A stretch of 64,000 bases of DNA from Palsa-504 sp050013055 (GTDB lineage: Bacteria > Actinomycetota > Actinomycetes > Streptosporangiales > Streptosporangiaceae). The stretch covers positions 1 to 64,000 of the forward strand of contig JBEKGC010000002.1 of the NCBI GenBank assembly GCA_050013055.1, given 5' to 3'. The notes beneath the pieces are model-generated. The model did not search any database, was not told the origin of the DNA, and saw only the letters and a program-made list of their open reading frames with translations. The translations under genes were made by a program, and so were the position numbers. Positions 51,630-60,116 of this stretch are shown here, piece by piece; position 1 is the first letter of the stretch, and each line of letters begins with the position of its first letter.

Positions 51630-53048
51630 CTAGCTGGCCTGACTCACCGAGGACATGTTGAAGCCCTCGACCCGCGCCGGGGGCATCTCGGCACGGTTGA
51701 AGTAGTCGCCCCATTCGCGCGGCAAGGTGGGCTCGGCGGCGCCGACTTCGAGCAGCCGCCCGAGCATGCCGACCGGTGACTCGTTGAACCTGAAGTTGTT
51801 CACCGCGCCCACCACTTCGCCGTCCTCCACCAGGTAGACCCCGTCTCTGGTCAGCCCGGTCAGCAGCAGGGTCTGCGGGTCCACCTCGCGGATGTACCAC
51901 AGGCAGGTCAGCAGCAGGGCACGCTTGCTGGCGGCGATCATCTCCTCCATCGGCGGCTGGGCGGCGGACGCCGACGCGAAGCTCAGGTTGTCGATTTCGG
52001 GCGTGACCGGCACCCCGGCGACCCGGGCGGAGTGCCGTGAGGAGACCAGTGCCGCCAGCGAGCCGTCGCTTATCCACGAGGTGCGGCTCAGCGGGAGCCC
52101 GTTGTCGAACACCGAGGAGTCAGGCCCGGACGCGTGGGCGATCACGAACGGGGCGCAGGCCAGGCCGGCGGCCCGCGGGTCGCTGGACAGCGTGACGGGC
52201 TGCGCGGACAGCCGCTCACCGATCCGTGTCCCGCCCCCCGGCTGGCTGAACACCGTCCGGCCCTCAGCCGCCTCCTTGGCCCCGGCCGACCAGTACAGGT
52301 AGATGAGCAGGTCGGCGACGGCCGTCGGCGGCAGCAGCGTCTCGTACCGCCCGGCGGGCAGCGAGATGGTGCGCTTGGCCCAGTCCAGGCGCCTTGCCAG
52401 CCCGGCGTCGAGAGCGGCGATGTCGACGTCGGAAAAGTCACGGGTCGCCGCGCCCGCCCAGGCCGAGCGCTCCAGGTCGGCGGATTTCGCGTTCAGCTCG
52501 ATCCGTCCGGTCGGCTGGTCGTGCCGCTGCCGCACCCCGGCCGAGGTACCGATGAAGGTACTGGTCAGCTGGTGCTCGGCGAAGCCGTACAGCTTCCTGC
52601 CCGTAGCCGGGGCCGCGCGCAGGGTCTCGCCGAGCGCGGCCGCGAAGTCCCGCAGCACCCCGATGTCGGTCTGACCAGCGGGGGAGTCCCAGCCGGGATT
52701 TTTATGGCCGAACGGCCCGGCCTGCGTCCGCCCGGCCAGCTCTTCCGCATCCTCGGCGGGCGAACCTTCGGCGGCCGCGTGCTCGGCCTCCCTGACCACG
52801 TCTTCTATCTGGTCGGGCCGGACGCCGGTCCGGGACACCACGCCCGCCGAGGCGCCCCGGCCCGCGCGCCGGTCGATGGCGATGACGGTGACCTGGCGGG
52901 AGGCAGACACGCCGTTGGTGGTAAGCGTGTTGCCCGCCCAGCGCAGGTTGGCGGTGGAGGATTCCTCCGCGATGACGACGCAGTCGTCACCGCGGGCGAG
53001 GTTCAGGGCCAGCTCCACGGTGTCCTGGGGTGAGTGCCCGGAGTTCAT
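51630..53048 (-). CDS. tldE: TldD/PmbA-family metallopeptidase-like subunit (TldE)
   Basis: A 472-residue partner of TldD. It starts with VELALNLARGDDCVVIAEES and NLRWAGNTLTTNGVSASRQV and lacks the zinc HExxxH motif, as expected of TldE/PmbA, which builds the chamber and binds substrate. SPAGQTDIGVLRDFAAALGE and LPLSRTSWISDGSLAALVSS, with NLSFASASAAQPPMEEMIAA and LLLTGLTRDGVYLVEDGEVV, are family blocks. The TldD-TldE pair degrades unfolded or modified peptides. It overlaps tldD by 4 bp, so the pair is co-translated in stoichiometric amounts. Confidence 0.93.
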   Translation of the reverse strand: MNSGHSPQDTVELALNLARGDDCVVIAEESSTANLRWAGNTLTTNGVSASRQVTVIAIDRRAGRGASAGVVSRTGVRPDQIEDVVREAEHAAAEGSPAEDAEELAGRTQAGPFGHKNPGWDSPAGQTDIGVLRDFAAALGETLRAAPATGRKLYGFAEHQLTSTFIGTSAGVRQRHDQPTGRIELNAKSADLERSAWAGAATRDFSDVDIAALDAGLARRLDWAKRTISLPAGRYETLLPPTAVADLLIYLYWSAGAKEAAEGRTVFSQPGGGTRIGERLSAQPVTLSSDPRAAGLACAPFVIAHASGPDSSVFDNGLPLSRTSWISDGSLAALVSSRHSARVAGVPVTPEIDNLSFASASAAQPPMEEMIAASKRALLLTCLWYIREVDPQTLLLTGLTRDGVYLVEDGEVVGAVNNFRFNESPVGMLGRLLEVGAAEPTLPREWGDYFNRAEMPPARVEGFNMSSVSQAS

Positions 53049-54556
53049 GAGACCCCCTCGGCTGAGGTGTTAAGTATCCGCACGCCGCGAAACAGCGCGG
53101 CCGGGCAACCGTGGCTTACCGGGGCGACCTGGCCGGGCTGGCCTTTGCCGCAGTTGAACGCGCCGCCGAGCACGTAGGTCTGCGGTCCGCCGACGGCCTC
53201 CATCGAGCCCCAGAAGTCGGTGGTGGTGGCCTGGTAGGCGACATCGCGCAGCTGCCCGGCCAGCTTCCCGTTCCTGATCTTGACGAACCGCTGGCCGGTG
53301 AACTGGAAGTTGTACCGCTGCATGTCGATCGACCAGCTCTTGTCGCCCAGGACGTAAATCCCGTTCTCCACCCCGGCGATGAGGTCCTCGGCGGACGGGC
53401 CGCCGGGTTCGGGCTGCAGGGACACGTTAGCCATTCGCTGCAGCGGCATGTGGCCAGGGCTGTCGGAGAACGCGCACCCGTTCGAGCGGCCGAAGCCCGT
53501 CAGCATCGCCATCCGGCGGTCAAGCTGGTAACCGGTCAAGATGCCGCCTGCGATCAGGTCCCAGCACTGGCTGGCTACGCCTTCGTCGTCGTAACCGATG
53601 GTGGCCAGGCCATGCTCGGCAGTGCGGTCGGCGGTGACGTGCATGACGTCGGAGCCGTACTGGAGGGTGCCGAGCTTGTCCATGGTGGCGAACGAGGTGC
53701 CGGCGTAGGCGGCCTCGTACCCCAGGGCCCGGTCGAGCTCGGTGGCATGCCCGATCGATTCGTGGATGGTGAGCCACAGGTTGGACGGGTCGATCACCAG
53801 GTCGTACCGCCCCGGTTCGACGGTGGGGGCGCCGAGCTTGGCCGCCAGCAGGTCAGGCAGCTCGGCCAGCTCAGCGGCGAAGTCCCAGCCCTTACCTGTG
53901 AGGAACTCATACCCCTGCCCGGCCGGCGGGGCCAGCGTCCGCATGGTGTCGAACCTGCCGTCGTCGGTGACCGCGACGGCGGTGATCTCCGGTTGCAGGC
54001 GGACCCGCTGCTGGGTGGCCGTGGTGGCGCCGTCTGAGTAGAACTTGCACTCCCTGACCTGCTGCAGCGAGGCGTCCACGTGGCTGACGGCGGCGTGCGC
54101 CAGCAGGGTGTGGCTCCACTGCGCCAGCAGGGCCACCTTGTCCGCCATGCTGATCGTGAACGGGTCGACCTGGTAGGCGGACACCCAGCTCACGTCGCCG
54201 TAAGCGGGTTCGGGGGCGAGATCGATGGGTTCTGTGTTCATAGCGGCGGCGACCTTGGCCACCTCGACGGCCTGGCGAGCGGCCCGCGCCGCCGAGTCCG
54301 GGTCCAGGTCGACGGCTGCGGCGAAGCCCCAGGTCCCGTCGACGATCACCCGGACGGCCAGGCCGGTGTCATCGGCGTCGGACATGGTCTGCGGGCTGCC
54401 GTCGGACAAGCCGACCTGCTGGCTCCTGATACGTTCCACCCGGAAGTCGGCGTGCTGAGCGCCGAGGCTCTTGGCCTGGGTGAGCGCCGCGTCGGCCAGT
54501 TCCCGCAGCGGCAGCGCCGTGAATTCCGGGTCGATTCCCGGCTGGTGGTCGTCCAC
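53045..54556 (-). CDS. tldD: TldD-family zinc metallopeptidase
   Basis: A 503-residue peptidase subunit. The zinc site is LWLTIHESIGHATELDRALG (HExxxH) with the later Cys of GRSNGCAFSDSPGHMPLQRM. Other blocks are FRVERIRSQQVGLSDGSPQT near the start, PFTISMADKVALLAQWSHTL and VENGIYVLGDKSWSIDMQRY near the end. The promoter must lie in the 70 bp shared with the divergent fabG gene. Length and order (tldD then tldE) are as usual in actinobacteria. Confidence 0.94.
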   Translation of the reverse strand: MDDHQPGIDPEFTALPLRELADAALTQAKSLGAQHADFRVERIRSQQVGLSDGSPQTMSDADDTGLAVRVIVDGTWGFAAAVDLDPDSAARAARQAVEVAKVAAAMNTEPIDLAPEPAYGDVSWVSAYQVDPFTISMADKVALLAQWSHTLLAHAAVSHVDASLQQVRECKFYSDGATTATQQRVRLQPEITAVAVTDDGRFDTMRTLAPPAGQGYEFLTGKGWDFAAELAELPDLLAAKLGAPTVEPGRYDLVIDPSNLWLTIHESIGHATELDRALGYEAAYAGTSFATMDKLGTLQYGSDVMHVTADRTAEHGLATIGYDDEGVASQCWDLIAGGILTGYQLDRRMAMLTGFGRSNGCAFSDSPGHMPLQRMANVSLQPEPGGPSAEDLIAGVENGIYVLGDKSWSIDMQRYNFQFTGQRFVKIRNGKLAGQLRDVAYQATTTDFWGSMEAVGGPQTYVLGGAFNCGKGQPGQVAPVSHGCPAALFRGVRILNTSAEGVS

Positions 54557-54594
54557 GCGGCGTGAGTCTATAGCACGTGCTCGTGGCGCCTGCG

Positions 54595-54600
54595 GTACCC
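54595..54600 (+). promoter_or_regulatory. Candidate -10 box of fabG
   Basis: TACCCT predicts a start at about 54607 and a 19-nt leader with AGGAAAGGGG before the ATG at 54626. This argues against the in-frame GTG at 54605. Confidence 0.45.
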
Positions 54601-54625
54601 TCGGGTGGCCAGGAAAGGGGTGACT

Positions 54626-55330
54626 ATGGGGCGCTCCGTGCTCGTGACCGGAGGGAACCGCGGTATCGGGCTGGCCATCGCGCGACGGCTCACGGCGGAC
54701 GGCGACAGCGTCACGGTGACCTCGCGTTCCGGCGAGCCGGTGGAGGATCTGGCGGTGGTCCGCTGCGACGTGCGGGACGCCGCTTCGGTCGATGCGGCGT
54801 TCGCAGCCACAGAAGCCGGCCAGGGGCCGGTCGAGGTCCTGGTGGCCAACGCGGGGGTGACCCGCGATCAGCTGCTCGCGCTGATGAGCGAGGACGATTT
54901 CTGCGCGGTGCTCGACACCAACCTGACCGGCGCTTACCGGGTGGCCAAGCGGGCGGTACGCGGCATGATGAAGATGCGCCGCGGACGGCTGATCTTTATC
55001 TCCTCCGTGGTGGGCCTGTACGGGTCGGCCGGGCAGGCTAACTACGCCGCGTCCAAGGCCGGCCTGGTCGGCCTGGCCAGGTCGCTGGCTCGCGAGCTCG
55101 GGTCGCGCGGCATCACCGCCAACGTGATCGCGCCCGGTTTCGTGGACAGCGACATGACGGCGGACCTGCCGGAGGCCAGGAAGGCCGCCATCATGGCCGC
55201 GATCCCGCTCGCTCGCTACGCCTCGGCGCAGGAGGTGGCCGCCACGGTAGCCTTCCTGGCCGGCCAGGACGCGGCCTACATCACCGGTGCCGTCATCCCC
55301 GTCGACGGCGGGCTAGGGATGGGACACTAG
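54626..55330 (+). CDS. fabG: 3-oxoacyl-ACP reductase FabG (MabA-type)
   Basis: A 234-residue short-chain dehydrogenase that reduces 3-oxoacyl-ACP with NADPH in fatty-acid elongation. SVLVTGGNRGIGLAIARRLT is the cofactor-binding TGxxxGIG, VLVANAGVTRDQLLALMSED the NAG loop, and SSVVGLYGSAGQANYAASKA holds Ser and the Tyr-x-x-x-Lys pair. The C-terminal IPVDGGLGMGH closes the fold. It is followed by the enoyl reductase 141 bp later, the mabA-inhA order of mycobacteria and many other actinomycetes. Confidence 0.93.
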   Translation: MGRSVLVTGGNRGIGLAIARRLTADGDSVTVTSRSGEPVEDLAVVRCDVRDAASVDAAFAATEAGQGPVEVLVANAGVTRDQLLALMSEDDFCAVLDTNLTGAYRVAKRAVRGMMKMRRGRLIFISSVVGLYGSAGQANYAASKAGLVGLARSLARELGSRGITANVIAPGFVDSDMTADLPEARKAAIMAAIPLARYASAQEVAATVAFLAGQDAAYITGAVIPVDGGLGMGH

Positions 55331-55422
55331 GCGGTGGCAGGGCCTCAATGGCCTGCTCCCGCCTACCAGCCCCCCGCCAGGGGGGCCCAGGGGGCCCAGG
55401 GGGCGGGCAGCCCCCCGAAAAT

Positions 55423-55457
55423 CCGGGGGGGTCTGGGGGGGGATCGTCCCCCCGAGG
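55423..55457. repeat. G-rich/C-rich palindromic element, copy 2
   Basis: CCGGGGGGGTCTGGGGGGGG then ATCGTCCCCCCGAGG, related to 50905-50934. It lies just upstream of the enoyl-reductase gene and its GAGGAAA-TGGAG ribosome region, so an RNA hairpin here could affect translation of that gene. Confidence 0.6.
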
Positions 55458-55471
55458 AAATGGAGTTAACT

Positions 55472-56239
55472 ATGGGAATCCTGGCGGGCAAGCGGATCCT
55501 GGTGACCGGGGTTATCACGGACGCCTCGATCGCGTTTCACGTGGCCCGGGTGGCTCAGCAGGAGGGCGCGTCCGTGGTTCTGACGGGCTTCGGCCGGCTG
55601 AGCCTGGTGGCACGGATCGCCAAGCGGCTGCCGTCGCCGCCGCCGGTCCTCGAGCTTGACGTGACCAACGATGACCACCTCGCCTCCCTGGCCGAACGAG
55701 TCTCTGAGCATGTCGACGGCCTGGACGGCGTGCTGCACGCGGTCGCGTACGCGAACCCGGAAGAAGCTCTGGGGGGCAACTTCCTGTACACCAAGTGGCC
55801 CGACGTCGCGACCGCGCTGCAGGTCTCGGCGTACTCGCTGAAGGCGATCACGATGGCGGCGCTGCCGCTGATGGGCGGCGGCGGGTCGGTCGTGGGGCTG
55901 GATTTCGACGCGAGCGTGGCCTGGCCCGGCTACGACTGGATGGGCGTGGCCAAGGCCGGGCTGGAATCGTGTGCCCGGTATCTGGCCCGCGATCTGGGTG
56001 AGAAGAAGGTACGGGTCAACCTGGTGGCGGCGGGACCGCTGCGCACCATGGCGGCCAAGTCCATACCCGGGTTCGAGCGGTTCGAGGACGTCTGGGGCAG
56101 CCGGGCGCCGCTGGGCTGGGACATCGGCGATCCGGAGCCGACCGCACGGGCCTGCGTGGCCCTGCTGTCCGACTGGTTTCCCGCCACCACGGGAGAGATT
56201 ATTCACGTCGACGGGGGCGTGCACGCGGTGGGCGCCTGA
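55472..56239 (+). CDS. inhA: Enoyl-ACP reductase FabI / InhA type
   Basis: A 255-residue NADH-dependent reductase for the last step of the elongation cycle. The ATG at 55472 is preferred: ILAGKRILVTGVITDASIAF is the exact InhA/FabI start, while the longer frame upstream reads through the G-rich repeat. VLELDVTNDDHLASLAERVS, LHAVAYANPEEALGGNFL and the active-site GYDWMGVAKAGLESCARYLA (Tyr and Lys) follow, then FPATTGEIIHVDGGVHAVGA. It overlaps purU by one base (TGATG). In mycobacteria the homologue serves mycolate synthesis; nothing here shows mycolates. Confidence 0.93.
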   Translation: MGILAGKRILVTGVITDASIAFHVARVAQQEGASVVLTGFGRLSLVARIAKRLPSPPPVLELDVTNDDHLASLAERVSEHVDGLDGVLHAVAYANPEEALGGNFLYTKWPDVATALQVSAYSLKAITMAALPLMGGGGSVVGLDFDASVAWPGYDWMGVAKAGLESCARYLARDLGEKKVRVNLVAAGPLRTMAAKSIPGFERFEDVWGSRAPLGWDIGDPEPTARACVALLSDWFPATTGEIIHVDGGVHAVGA

Positions 56240-57123
56240 TGGCCGAGTACGTGCTCACCCTGTCGTGTCCTGACCGGGTGGGGATCGTGCACGCCGTGGC
56301 GGCGTACCTGCACGAGGCGGGCTGCAACGTGCTCGACAGCCAGCAGTTCGCGGACCGGACCCTGGCCGGGGCGAGCCGGTTCTTCATGCGGGTGCACGTG
56401 GAGACCCTGCCCGCGGAGACCCTGCCCGCGGAGACCGCTTCGGCCGGCGGCCTGTACTCCGGCTTCATCCCGGTGGCCGCCGAGTTCGGCATGGACTGGG
56501 AACTGCATGACGTCGCGGTCAGGCCCCGGGTGCTGATCATGGTGTCCAAGGCCGGGCACTGCCTGAACGACCTGCTGTACCGGCGGGCGGCCGAGTCACT
56601 GCGCATCGACATCCCGCTGGTCGTCGGCAATCACCGCGACCTGGCGCCGCTCGCGGCGGCGCATGGCGTCGCGTTCGAGCACGTGCCGGTCGGCAGCGAA
56701 CCGGTGTCTGTCCAGCGCGCGGAGGGCCGCGTGCTCGACCTGGTCAGCGAGCTGAGCATCGATTTCGTGGTGCTGGCCAGGTACATGCGCATCTTGTCGC
56801 CGGACCTGTGCGCCAAGATGACGGGCCGCATCATCAACATCCACCATTCGTTCCTGCCGAGCTTCAAGGGGGCAGGGCCCTACCGGCAGGCGCACGCGCA
56901 CGGCGTGAAGCTGATCGGCGCGACCGCGCACTACGTCACCGAGGACCTCGACGAGGGTCCGATCATCGAGCAGGAAGTCGCCCGGGTGGACCACACGAGC
57001 AGCCCGGAGGACATGGCCGCCATCGGCCGTGACGCCGAGCGGGTGGCGCTCGCCCGGGCCGTGCGCTGGCACGCCGAGCACCGCATCCTGCGGCACGGCC
57101 GGCGCACCGTCATTTTCAAGTGA
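56239..57123 (+). CDS. purU: Formyltetrahydrofolate deformylase PurU
   Basis: A 294-residue enzyme that hydrolyses 10-formyl-THF to formate and THF, balancing one-carbon units for purine synthesis. Residues 3-80 are the ACT domain (YVLTLSCPDRVGIVHAVAAY, LDSQQFADRT); the deformylase core has VLIMVSKAGHCLNDLLYR, INIHHSFLPSFKGAGPYRQA (Asn, His, His) and ATAHYVTEDLDEGPIIEQEV (Asp). A short TLPAETLPAET repeat sits at the ACT-core junction. The length is normal. It is translationally coupled to inhA. Confidence 0.95.
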   Translation: MAEYVLTLSCPDRVGIVHAVAAYLHEAGCNVLDSQQFADRTLAGASRFFMRVHVETLPAETLPAETASAGGLYSGFIPVAAEFGMDWELHDVAVRPRVLIMVSKAGHCLNDLLYRRAAESLRIDIPLVVGNHRDLAPLAAAHGVAFEHVPVGSEPVSVQRAEGRVLDLVSELSIDFVVLARYMRILSPDLCAKMTGRIINIHHSFLPSFKGAGPYRQAHAHGVKLIGATAHYVTEDLDEGPIIEQEVARVDHTSSPEDMAAIGRDAERVALARAVRWHAEHRILRHGRRTVIFK

Positions 57124-57181
57124 GCCGCCGGTTCCGGTGAGCCGCCGGTTCCGGTGAGCCGCCGGTTCCGGTGAGCCGCCG
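57121..57181 (+). repeat. 17-bp tandem repeat beginning at the purU stop codon
   Basis: TGAGCCGCCGGTTCCGG repeats exactly at 57121, 57138 and 57155, with a partial fourth copy at 57172. Because 17 is not a multiple of three, the TGA of successive copies stops all three plus-strand frames. Confidence 0.9.
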
Positions 57182-58067
57182 TGCCGTCTCACTGGTCCGT
57201 CGTCCGGGCCGCGGCCGCAGCCACAGCGCGCGCCGAGACCCGTCAGCGGCCATTGTTTTCGATGTGTTATGAATTGATGGTCAATTTGTTATTTAACCGC
57301 GGGCGATTGAGGCCGGAACCCGTGCGAGTCAATGTCCGGGCCCTCCGTCCCGCGCGCCATGGGCGGCAAGGTCGCCATTTCACCGGGAAAACCGGCGTTT
57401 TCCAGGGGCACCCTAAGGGCGCCGTGACGCGGGGTTTATCATCTCAACCTAAAGCGGCCCATGATGCTCAGGACACCGCAGGAGTCACGCTTGCGCCGTG
57501 AGATGTCAGCACGGAGTAACAATTTGTATACGGATTGCTAACCAGTGACTCTTGGTAGTCGCGAGCAGGGTAGAGCCACTGAGGTACCGAAGGAGTAGAG
57601 GCGGCGACGGCCCGCTGAGGTTCTTGGTGGCGGCAGCGACTCTGGACGCAGATTCTGCGGCGAGACCGTCTCCGCGCGGTAAGCCTTCAAGCGTCTGCGG
57701 TGTGTGTGCTTCGTGTGACGAAAGTTAACATAAGTGGTTGGATCCGGAAATATCCGGATGGTACACGTGGCGCGACGGGACGTTGCCGCCAGGGGATTGA
57801 TGGCAAGTTGTGACATTTTTGGCGAGAGATCGATGCAATATGGAACTTACGCTTCCGCTAACTCATAACACCGGTAGCTCACCGGCCGGCTCAGCATGAG
57901 CCGCGCCGGATGTGCCGGGGAAACGGGCCGTGCGCGTTAAGGGGCCTGCCACCCAGCGCCCCGCGACGGTGCGGAGCGGATCACCGGCGAAACAGAGAAG
58001 AGAAGGGCGACAACCTGATGACCCCAGGACGGACCAGAAGCGCGAACAGCGCGAGGAGGGAGGGCCG
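57182..58067. other. Long upstream region of the ABC transporter operon, no gene recognised
   Basis: About 890 bp. It has two unusually AT-rich patches (57245-57300 and 57515-57545) and an ATCCGGA-AAT-ATCCGGAT dyad at about 57740-57757. No tRNA, riboswitch or coding region could be recognised. Regulation of the transporter below is the likely role. An in-frame upstream start for the binding protein at 57912 is rejected. Confidence 0.4.
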
Positions 58068-59978
58068 ATGATGAAGATCCGAAGCAGGAGCGTCGGGGCG
58101 CTCGTCCTCGGAGTGGCGAGCATCACCGCGCTTGCCGCCTGTAGCAGCAGCAGTAACAGCAGCGGTGGATCAGGCAACACCCAGGGCGGGGCCGTCACGC
58201 CTCCCGGCGCGATCGGGTCGGTGCCCGCGCAGGCGACGGGGACCCAGAAGGCGGGGACCGTGAGCTGGGCGATTCCGCCCGGTGCCTCCCCGAACTGGAT
58301 CTTGCCGCTCGTGCCGTCGGCCTCCAACTCGGTGTTCAACAACTTCAGCTTCATCTGGGAGATGTGGCGGCCGCTCTACTGGACGGTCAACGGCGTCGTC
58401 CCCGAGCTCGATCCGCCGATGAGCATCGCCAACCCGGCCACCTACACCAATGGTGACAAGACGGTGACGGTCTCGCTGAAGAGCAGCTACAAGTGGTCGA
58501 ACGGCCAGCCCATCACCGCCAACGACCTGCTCTTCTTCGTCGACCTGATCAAGGCCGCGGTCAAGGCGTCCCCGGCGAACTGGGAGGGCTACGTGCCCGG
58601 CCACTTCCCGGACAACCTGGTCAGCACGTCGGAGCCGAACTCGACCACCCTGGTCATGAACCTCAGCTCCGCCGTCAACCCGAGCTACTTCACCAATGAC
58701 CTGCTCGGCCAGGGACCGCTGATCCCGCTGCCGAGCTTCCTGTGGGCCAAGACCTCGGCCACCGGCTCGGTTGTCCCGGCGTCCGGCTGGACCCCGGCCA
58801 CCATGGCGAAGGTCTTCGCCTTCCTGACCGCCCAGTCCAAGTCGCTGAGCACCTACGCGACCAACCCGCTCTGGCAGGTCGTGGACGGGCCGTACAAGCT
58901 GTCCGCCTACAACACCACGAGCGGCGGCTTCACGATGGTGCCCAACACCACCTACGGCGGCCCGCACGTGGCGAAGATGTCCAACTTCCAGGGTGTTCCG
59001 TTCACCTCGGACACGGCCGAGTTCAACGCGGTCAAGTCGGGCAGCATCGACGTGGGTTACGTCCCGCAGGACGACGTGCCGCAGCTGTCGCAGGTCCTGC
59101 GCGGCGGTTACAACTACGTCGGCGAGCCCGACTACGGCATGACCTTCGCCAACTACAACTTCAAGGACAAGACGGGCGATTTCAACAACATCATCGCCCA
59201 GCTGTACGTCCGCCAGGCGCTGGCCCACCTCGTGGACCAGCAGGGCTGGATCGACGCGTTCATGCACAAGGCGGGCGCTCCGGCCTACGGGCCGATCCCG
59301 GCCTACCCGCAGAGCCCGTACCTGCCCGCTGACGCGGCGACCGACCCGTATCCGTTCAGCGTGTCGACCGCGGAAAGCCTGCTGAAGAGCAACGGCTGGA
59401 ACGTGGTCTCCGGCGGCACCGACACCTGCGCGAAGGCGGGCACCGCGGCCGGTGACTGCGGCGCGGGCATCCCCGCGGGCACCAAGCTGGCGTTCAACTA
59501 CATCTACAGCACCCAGCCGACCCTGATCGGCGACCAGGCCACCGACTTCGTGTCGAAGGCGCTGCAGGCCGGCATCAAGATCACCCTGTCCGGCAGCAAC
59601 TTCAACTACATGATCTCCAACTACCTGGACCCGTCCGCTCCGGCGAACGAGAACAAGTGGGCGATGGAGGACTTCGGCGGTGAGACCGACGTGCCGTACG
59701 CGACCACGTTCGGCCTGTTCAACACCGGCGGGACCAACCAGGTCGGCGACTACAGCAACCCGACAGCCGATTCCCTGATCAACGCCTCCATCTCCGGCGG
59801 CGACCCGACGGCGGTGAAGAACGAAGCCTCGTTCCTCACCATGAACCAGCCGGTGCAGTTCCAGCCGAACCCGGACTACATCTGGGCCTGGAAGACCAGC
59901 ATCTCCGGCACGCAGCCGTCGTTCGAGAACCTGACGCAGTACTACGCGACGCCAGAGTATTGGTTCTTCACTAAGTAA
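58068..59978 (+). CDS. Oligopeptide/dipeptide ABC transporter substrate-binding lipoprotein
   Basis: A 636-residue SBP family 5 protein. The ATG at 58068 has AGGAGGG upstream. The signal VLGVASITALAACSSSSNSS has an LAAC lipobox, so the Cys anchors it outside the membrane; a Ser/Gly linker follows. The mature protein has family-5 blocks: LDPPMSIANPATYTNGDKTV, VSLKSSYKWSNGQPITANDL, VDGPYKLSAYNTTSGGF, AEFNAVKSGSIDVGYVPQDD and QLYVRQALAHLVDQQGWIDA. The ligand may be a peptide, but family-5 proteins also bind nickel and sugars. A hairpin separates it from the permeases, which suits higher expression of the binding protein. Confidence 0.92.
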   Translation: MMKIRSRSVGALVLGVASITALAACSSSSNSSGGSGNTQGGAVTPPGAIGSVPAQATGTQKAGTVSWAIPPGASPNWILPLVPSASNSVFNNFSFIWEMWRPLYWTVNGVVPELDPPMSIANPATYTNGDKTVTVSLKSSYKWSNGQPITANDLLFFVDLIKAAVKASPANWEGYVPGHFPDNLVSTSEPNSTTLVMNLSSAVNPSYFTNDLLGQGPLIPLPSFLWAKTSATGSVVPASGWTPATMAKVFAFLTAQSKSLSTYATNPLWQVVDGPYKLSAYNTTSGGFTMVPNTTYGGPHVAKMSNFQGVPFTSDTAEFNAVKSGSIDVGYVPQDDVPQLSQVLRGGYNYVGEPDYGMTFANYNFKDKTGDFNNIIAQLYVRQALAHLVDQQGWIDAFMHKAGAPAYGPIPAYPQSPYLPADAATDPYPFSVSTAESLLKSNGWNVVSGGTDTCAKAGTAAGDCGAGIPAGTKLAFNYIYSTQPTLIGDQATDFVSKALQAGIKITLSGSNFNYMISNYLDPSAPANENKWAMEDFGGETDVPYATTFGLFNTGGTNQVGDYSNPTADSLINASISGGDPTAVKNEASFLTMNQPVQFQPNPDYIWAWKTSISGTQPSFENLTQYYATPEYWFFTK

Positions 59979-59995
59979 CCTCCTCGGGCGCTGGA

Positions 59996-60034
59996 CTGCC
60001 CTGGTCTCCGGTGATACACCGGAGACCAGGGCAG
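59996..60034. terminator. 18-bp perfect hairpin between binding protein and permease
   Basis: CTGCCCTGGTCTCCGGTG (59996-60013) and CACCGGAGACCAGGGCAG (60017-60034) pair over a 3-nt loop. It may stop most transcripts or protect the 3' end of the upstream mRNA. Confidence 0.8.
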
Positions 60035-60116
60035 CGGTTCGGGCGGTACATGGTCATACGGCATACCGTGTCACCGTCCGGTTCGCGGCGGATCGCCGCG
60101 GAGGGAAGGCAGGAGA

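Noticed and set aside
57912..58067. Upstream extension of the binding-protein gene
   Set aside because: It would place about 50 charged residues before the lipoprotein signal; the ATG at 58068 has an excellent ribosome site and gives a normal signal peptide.
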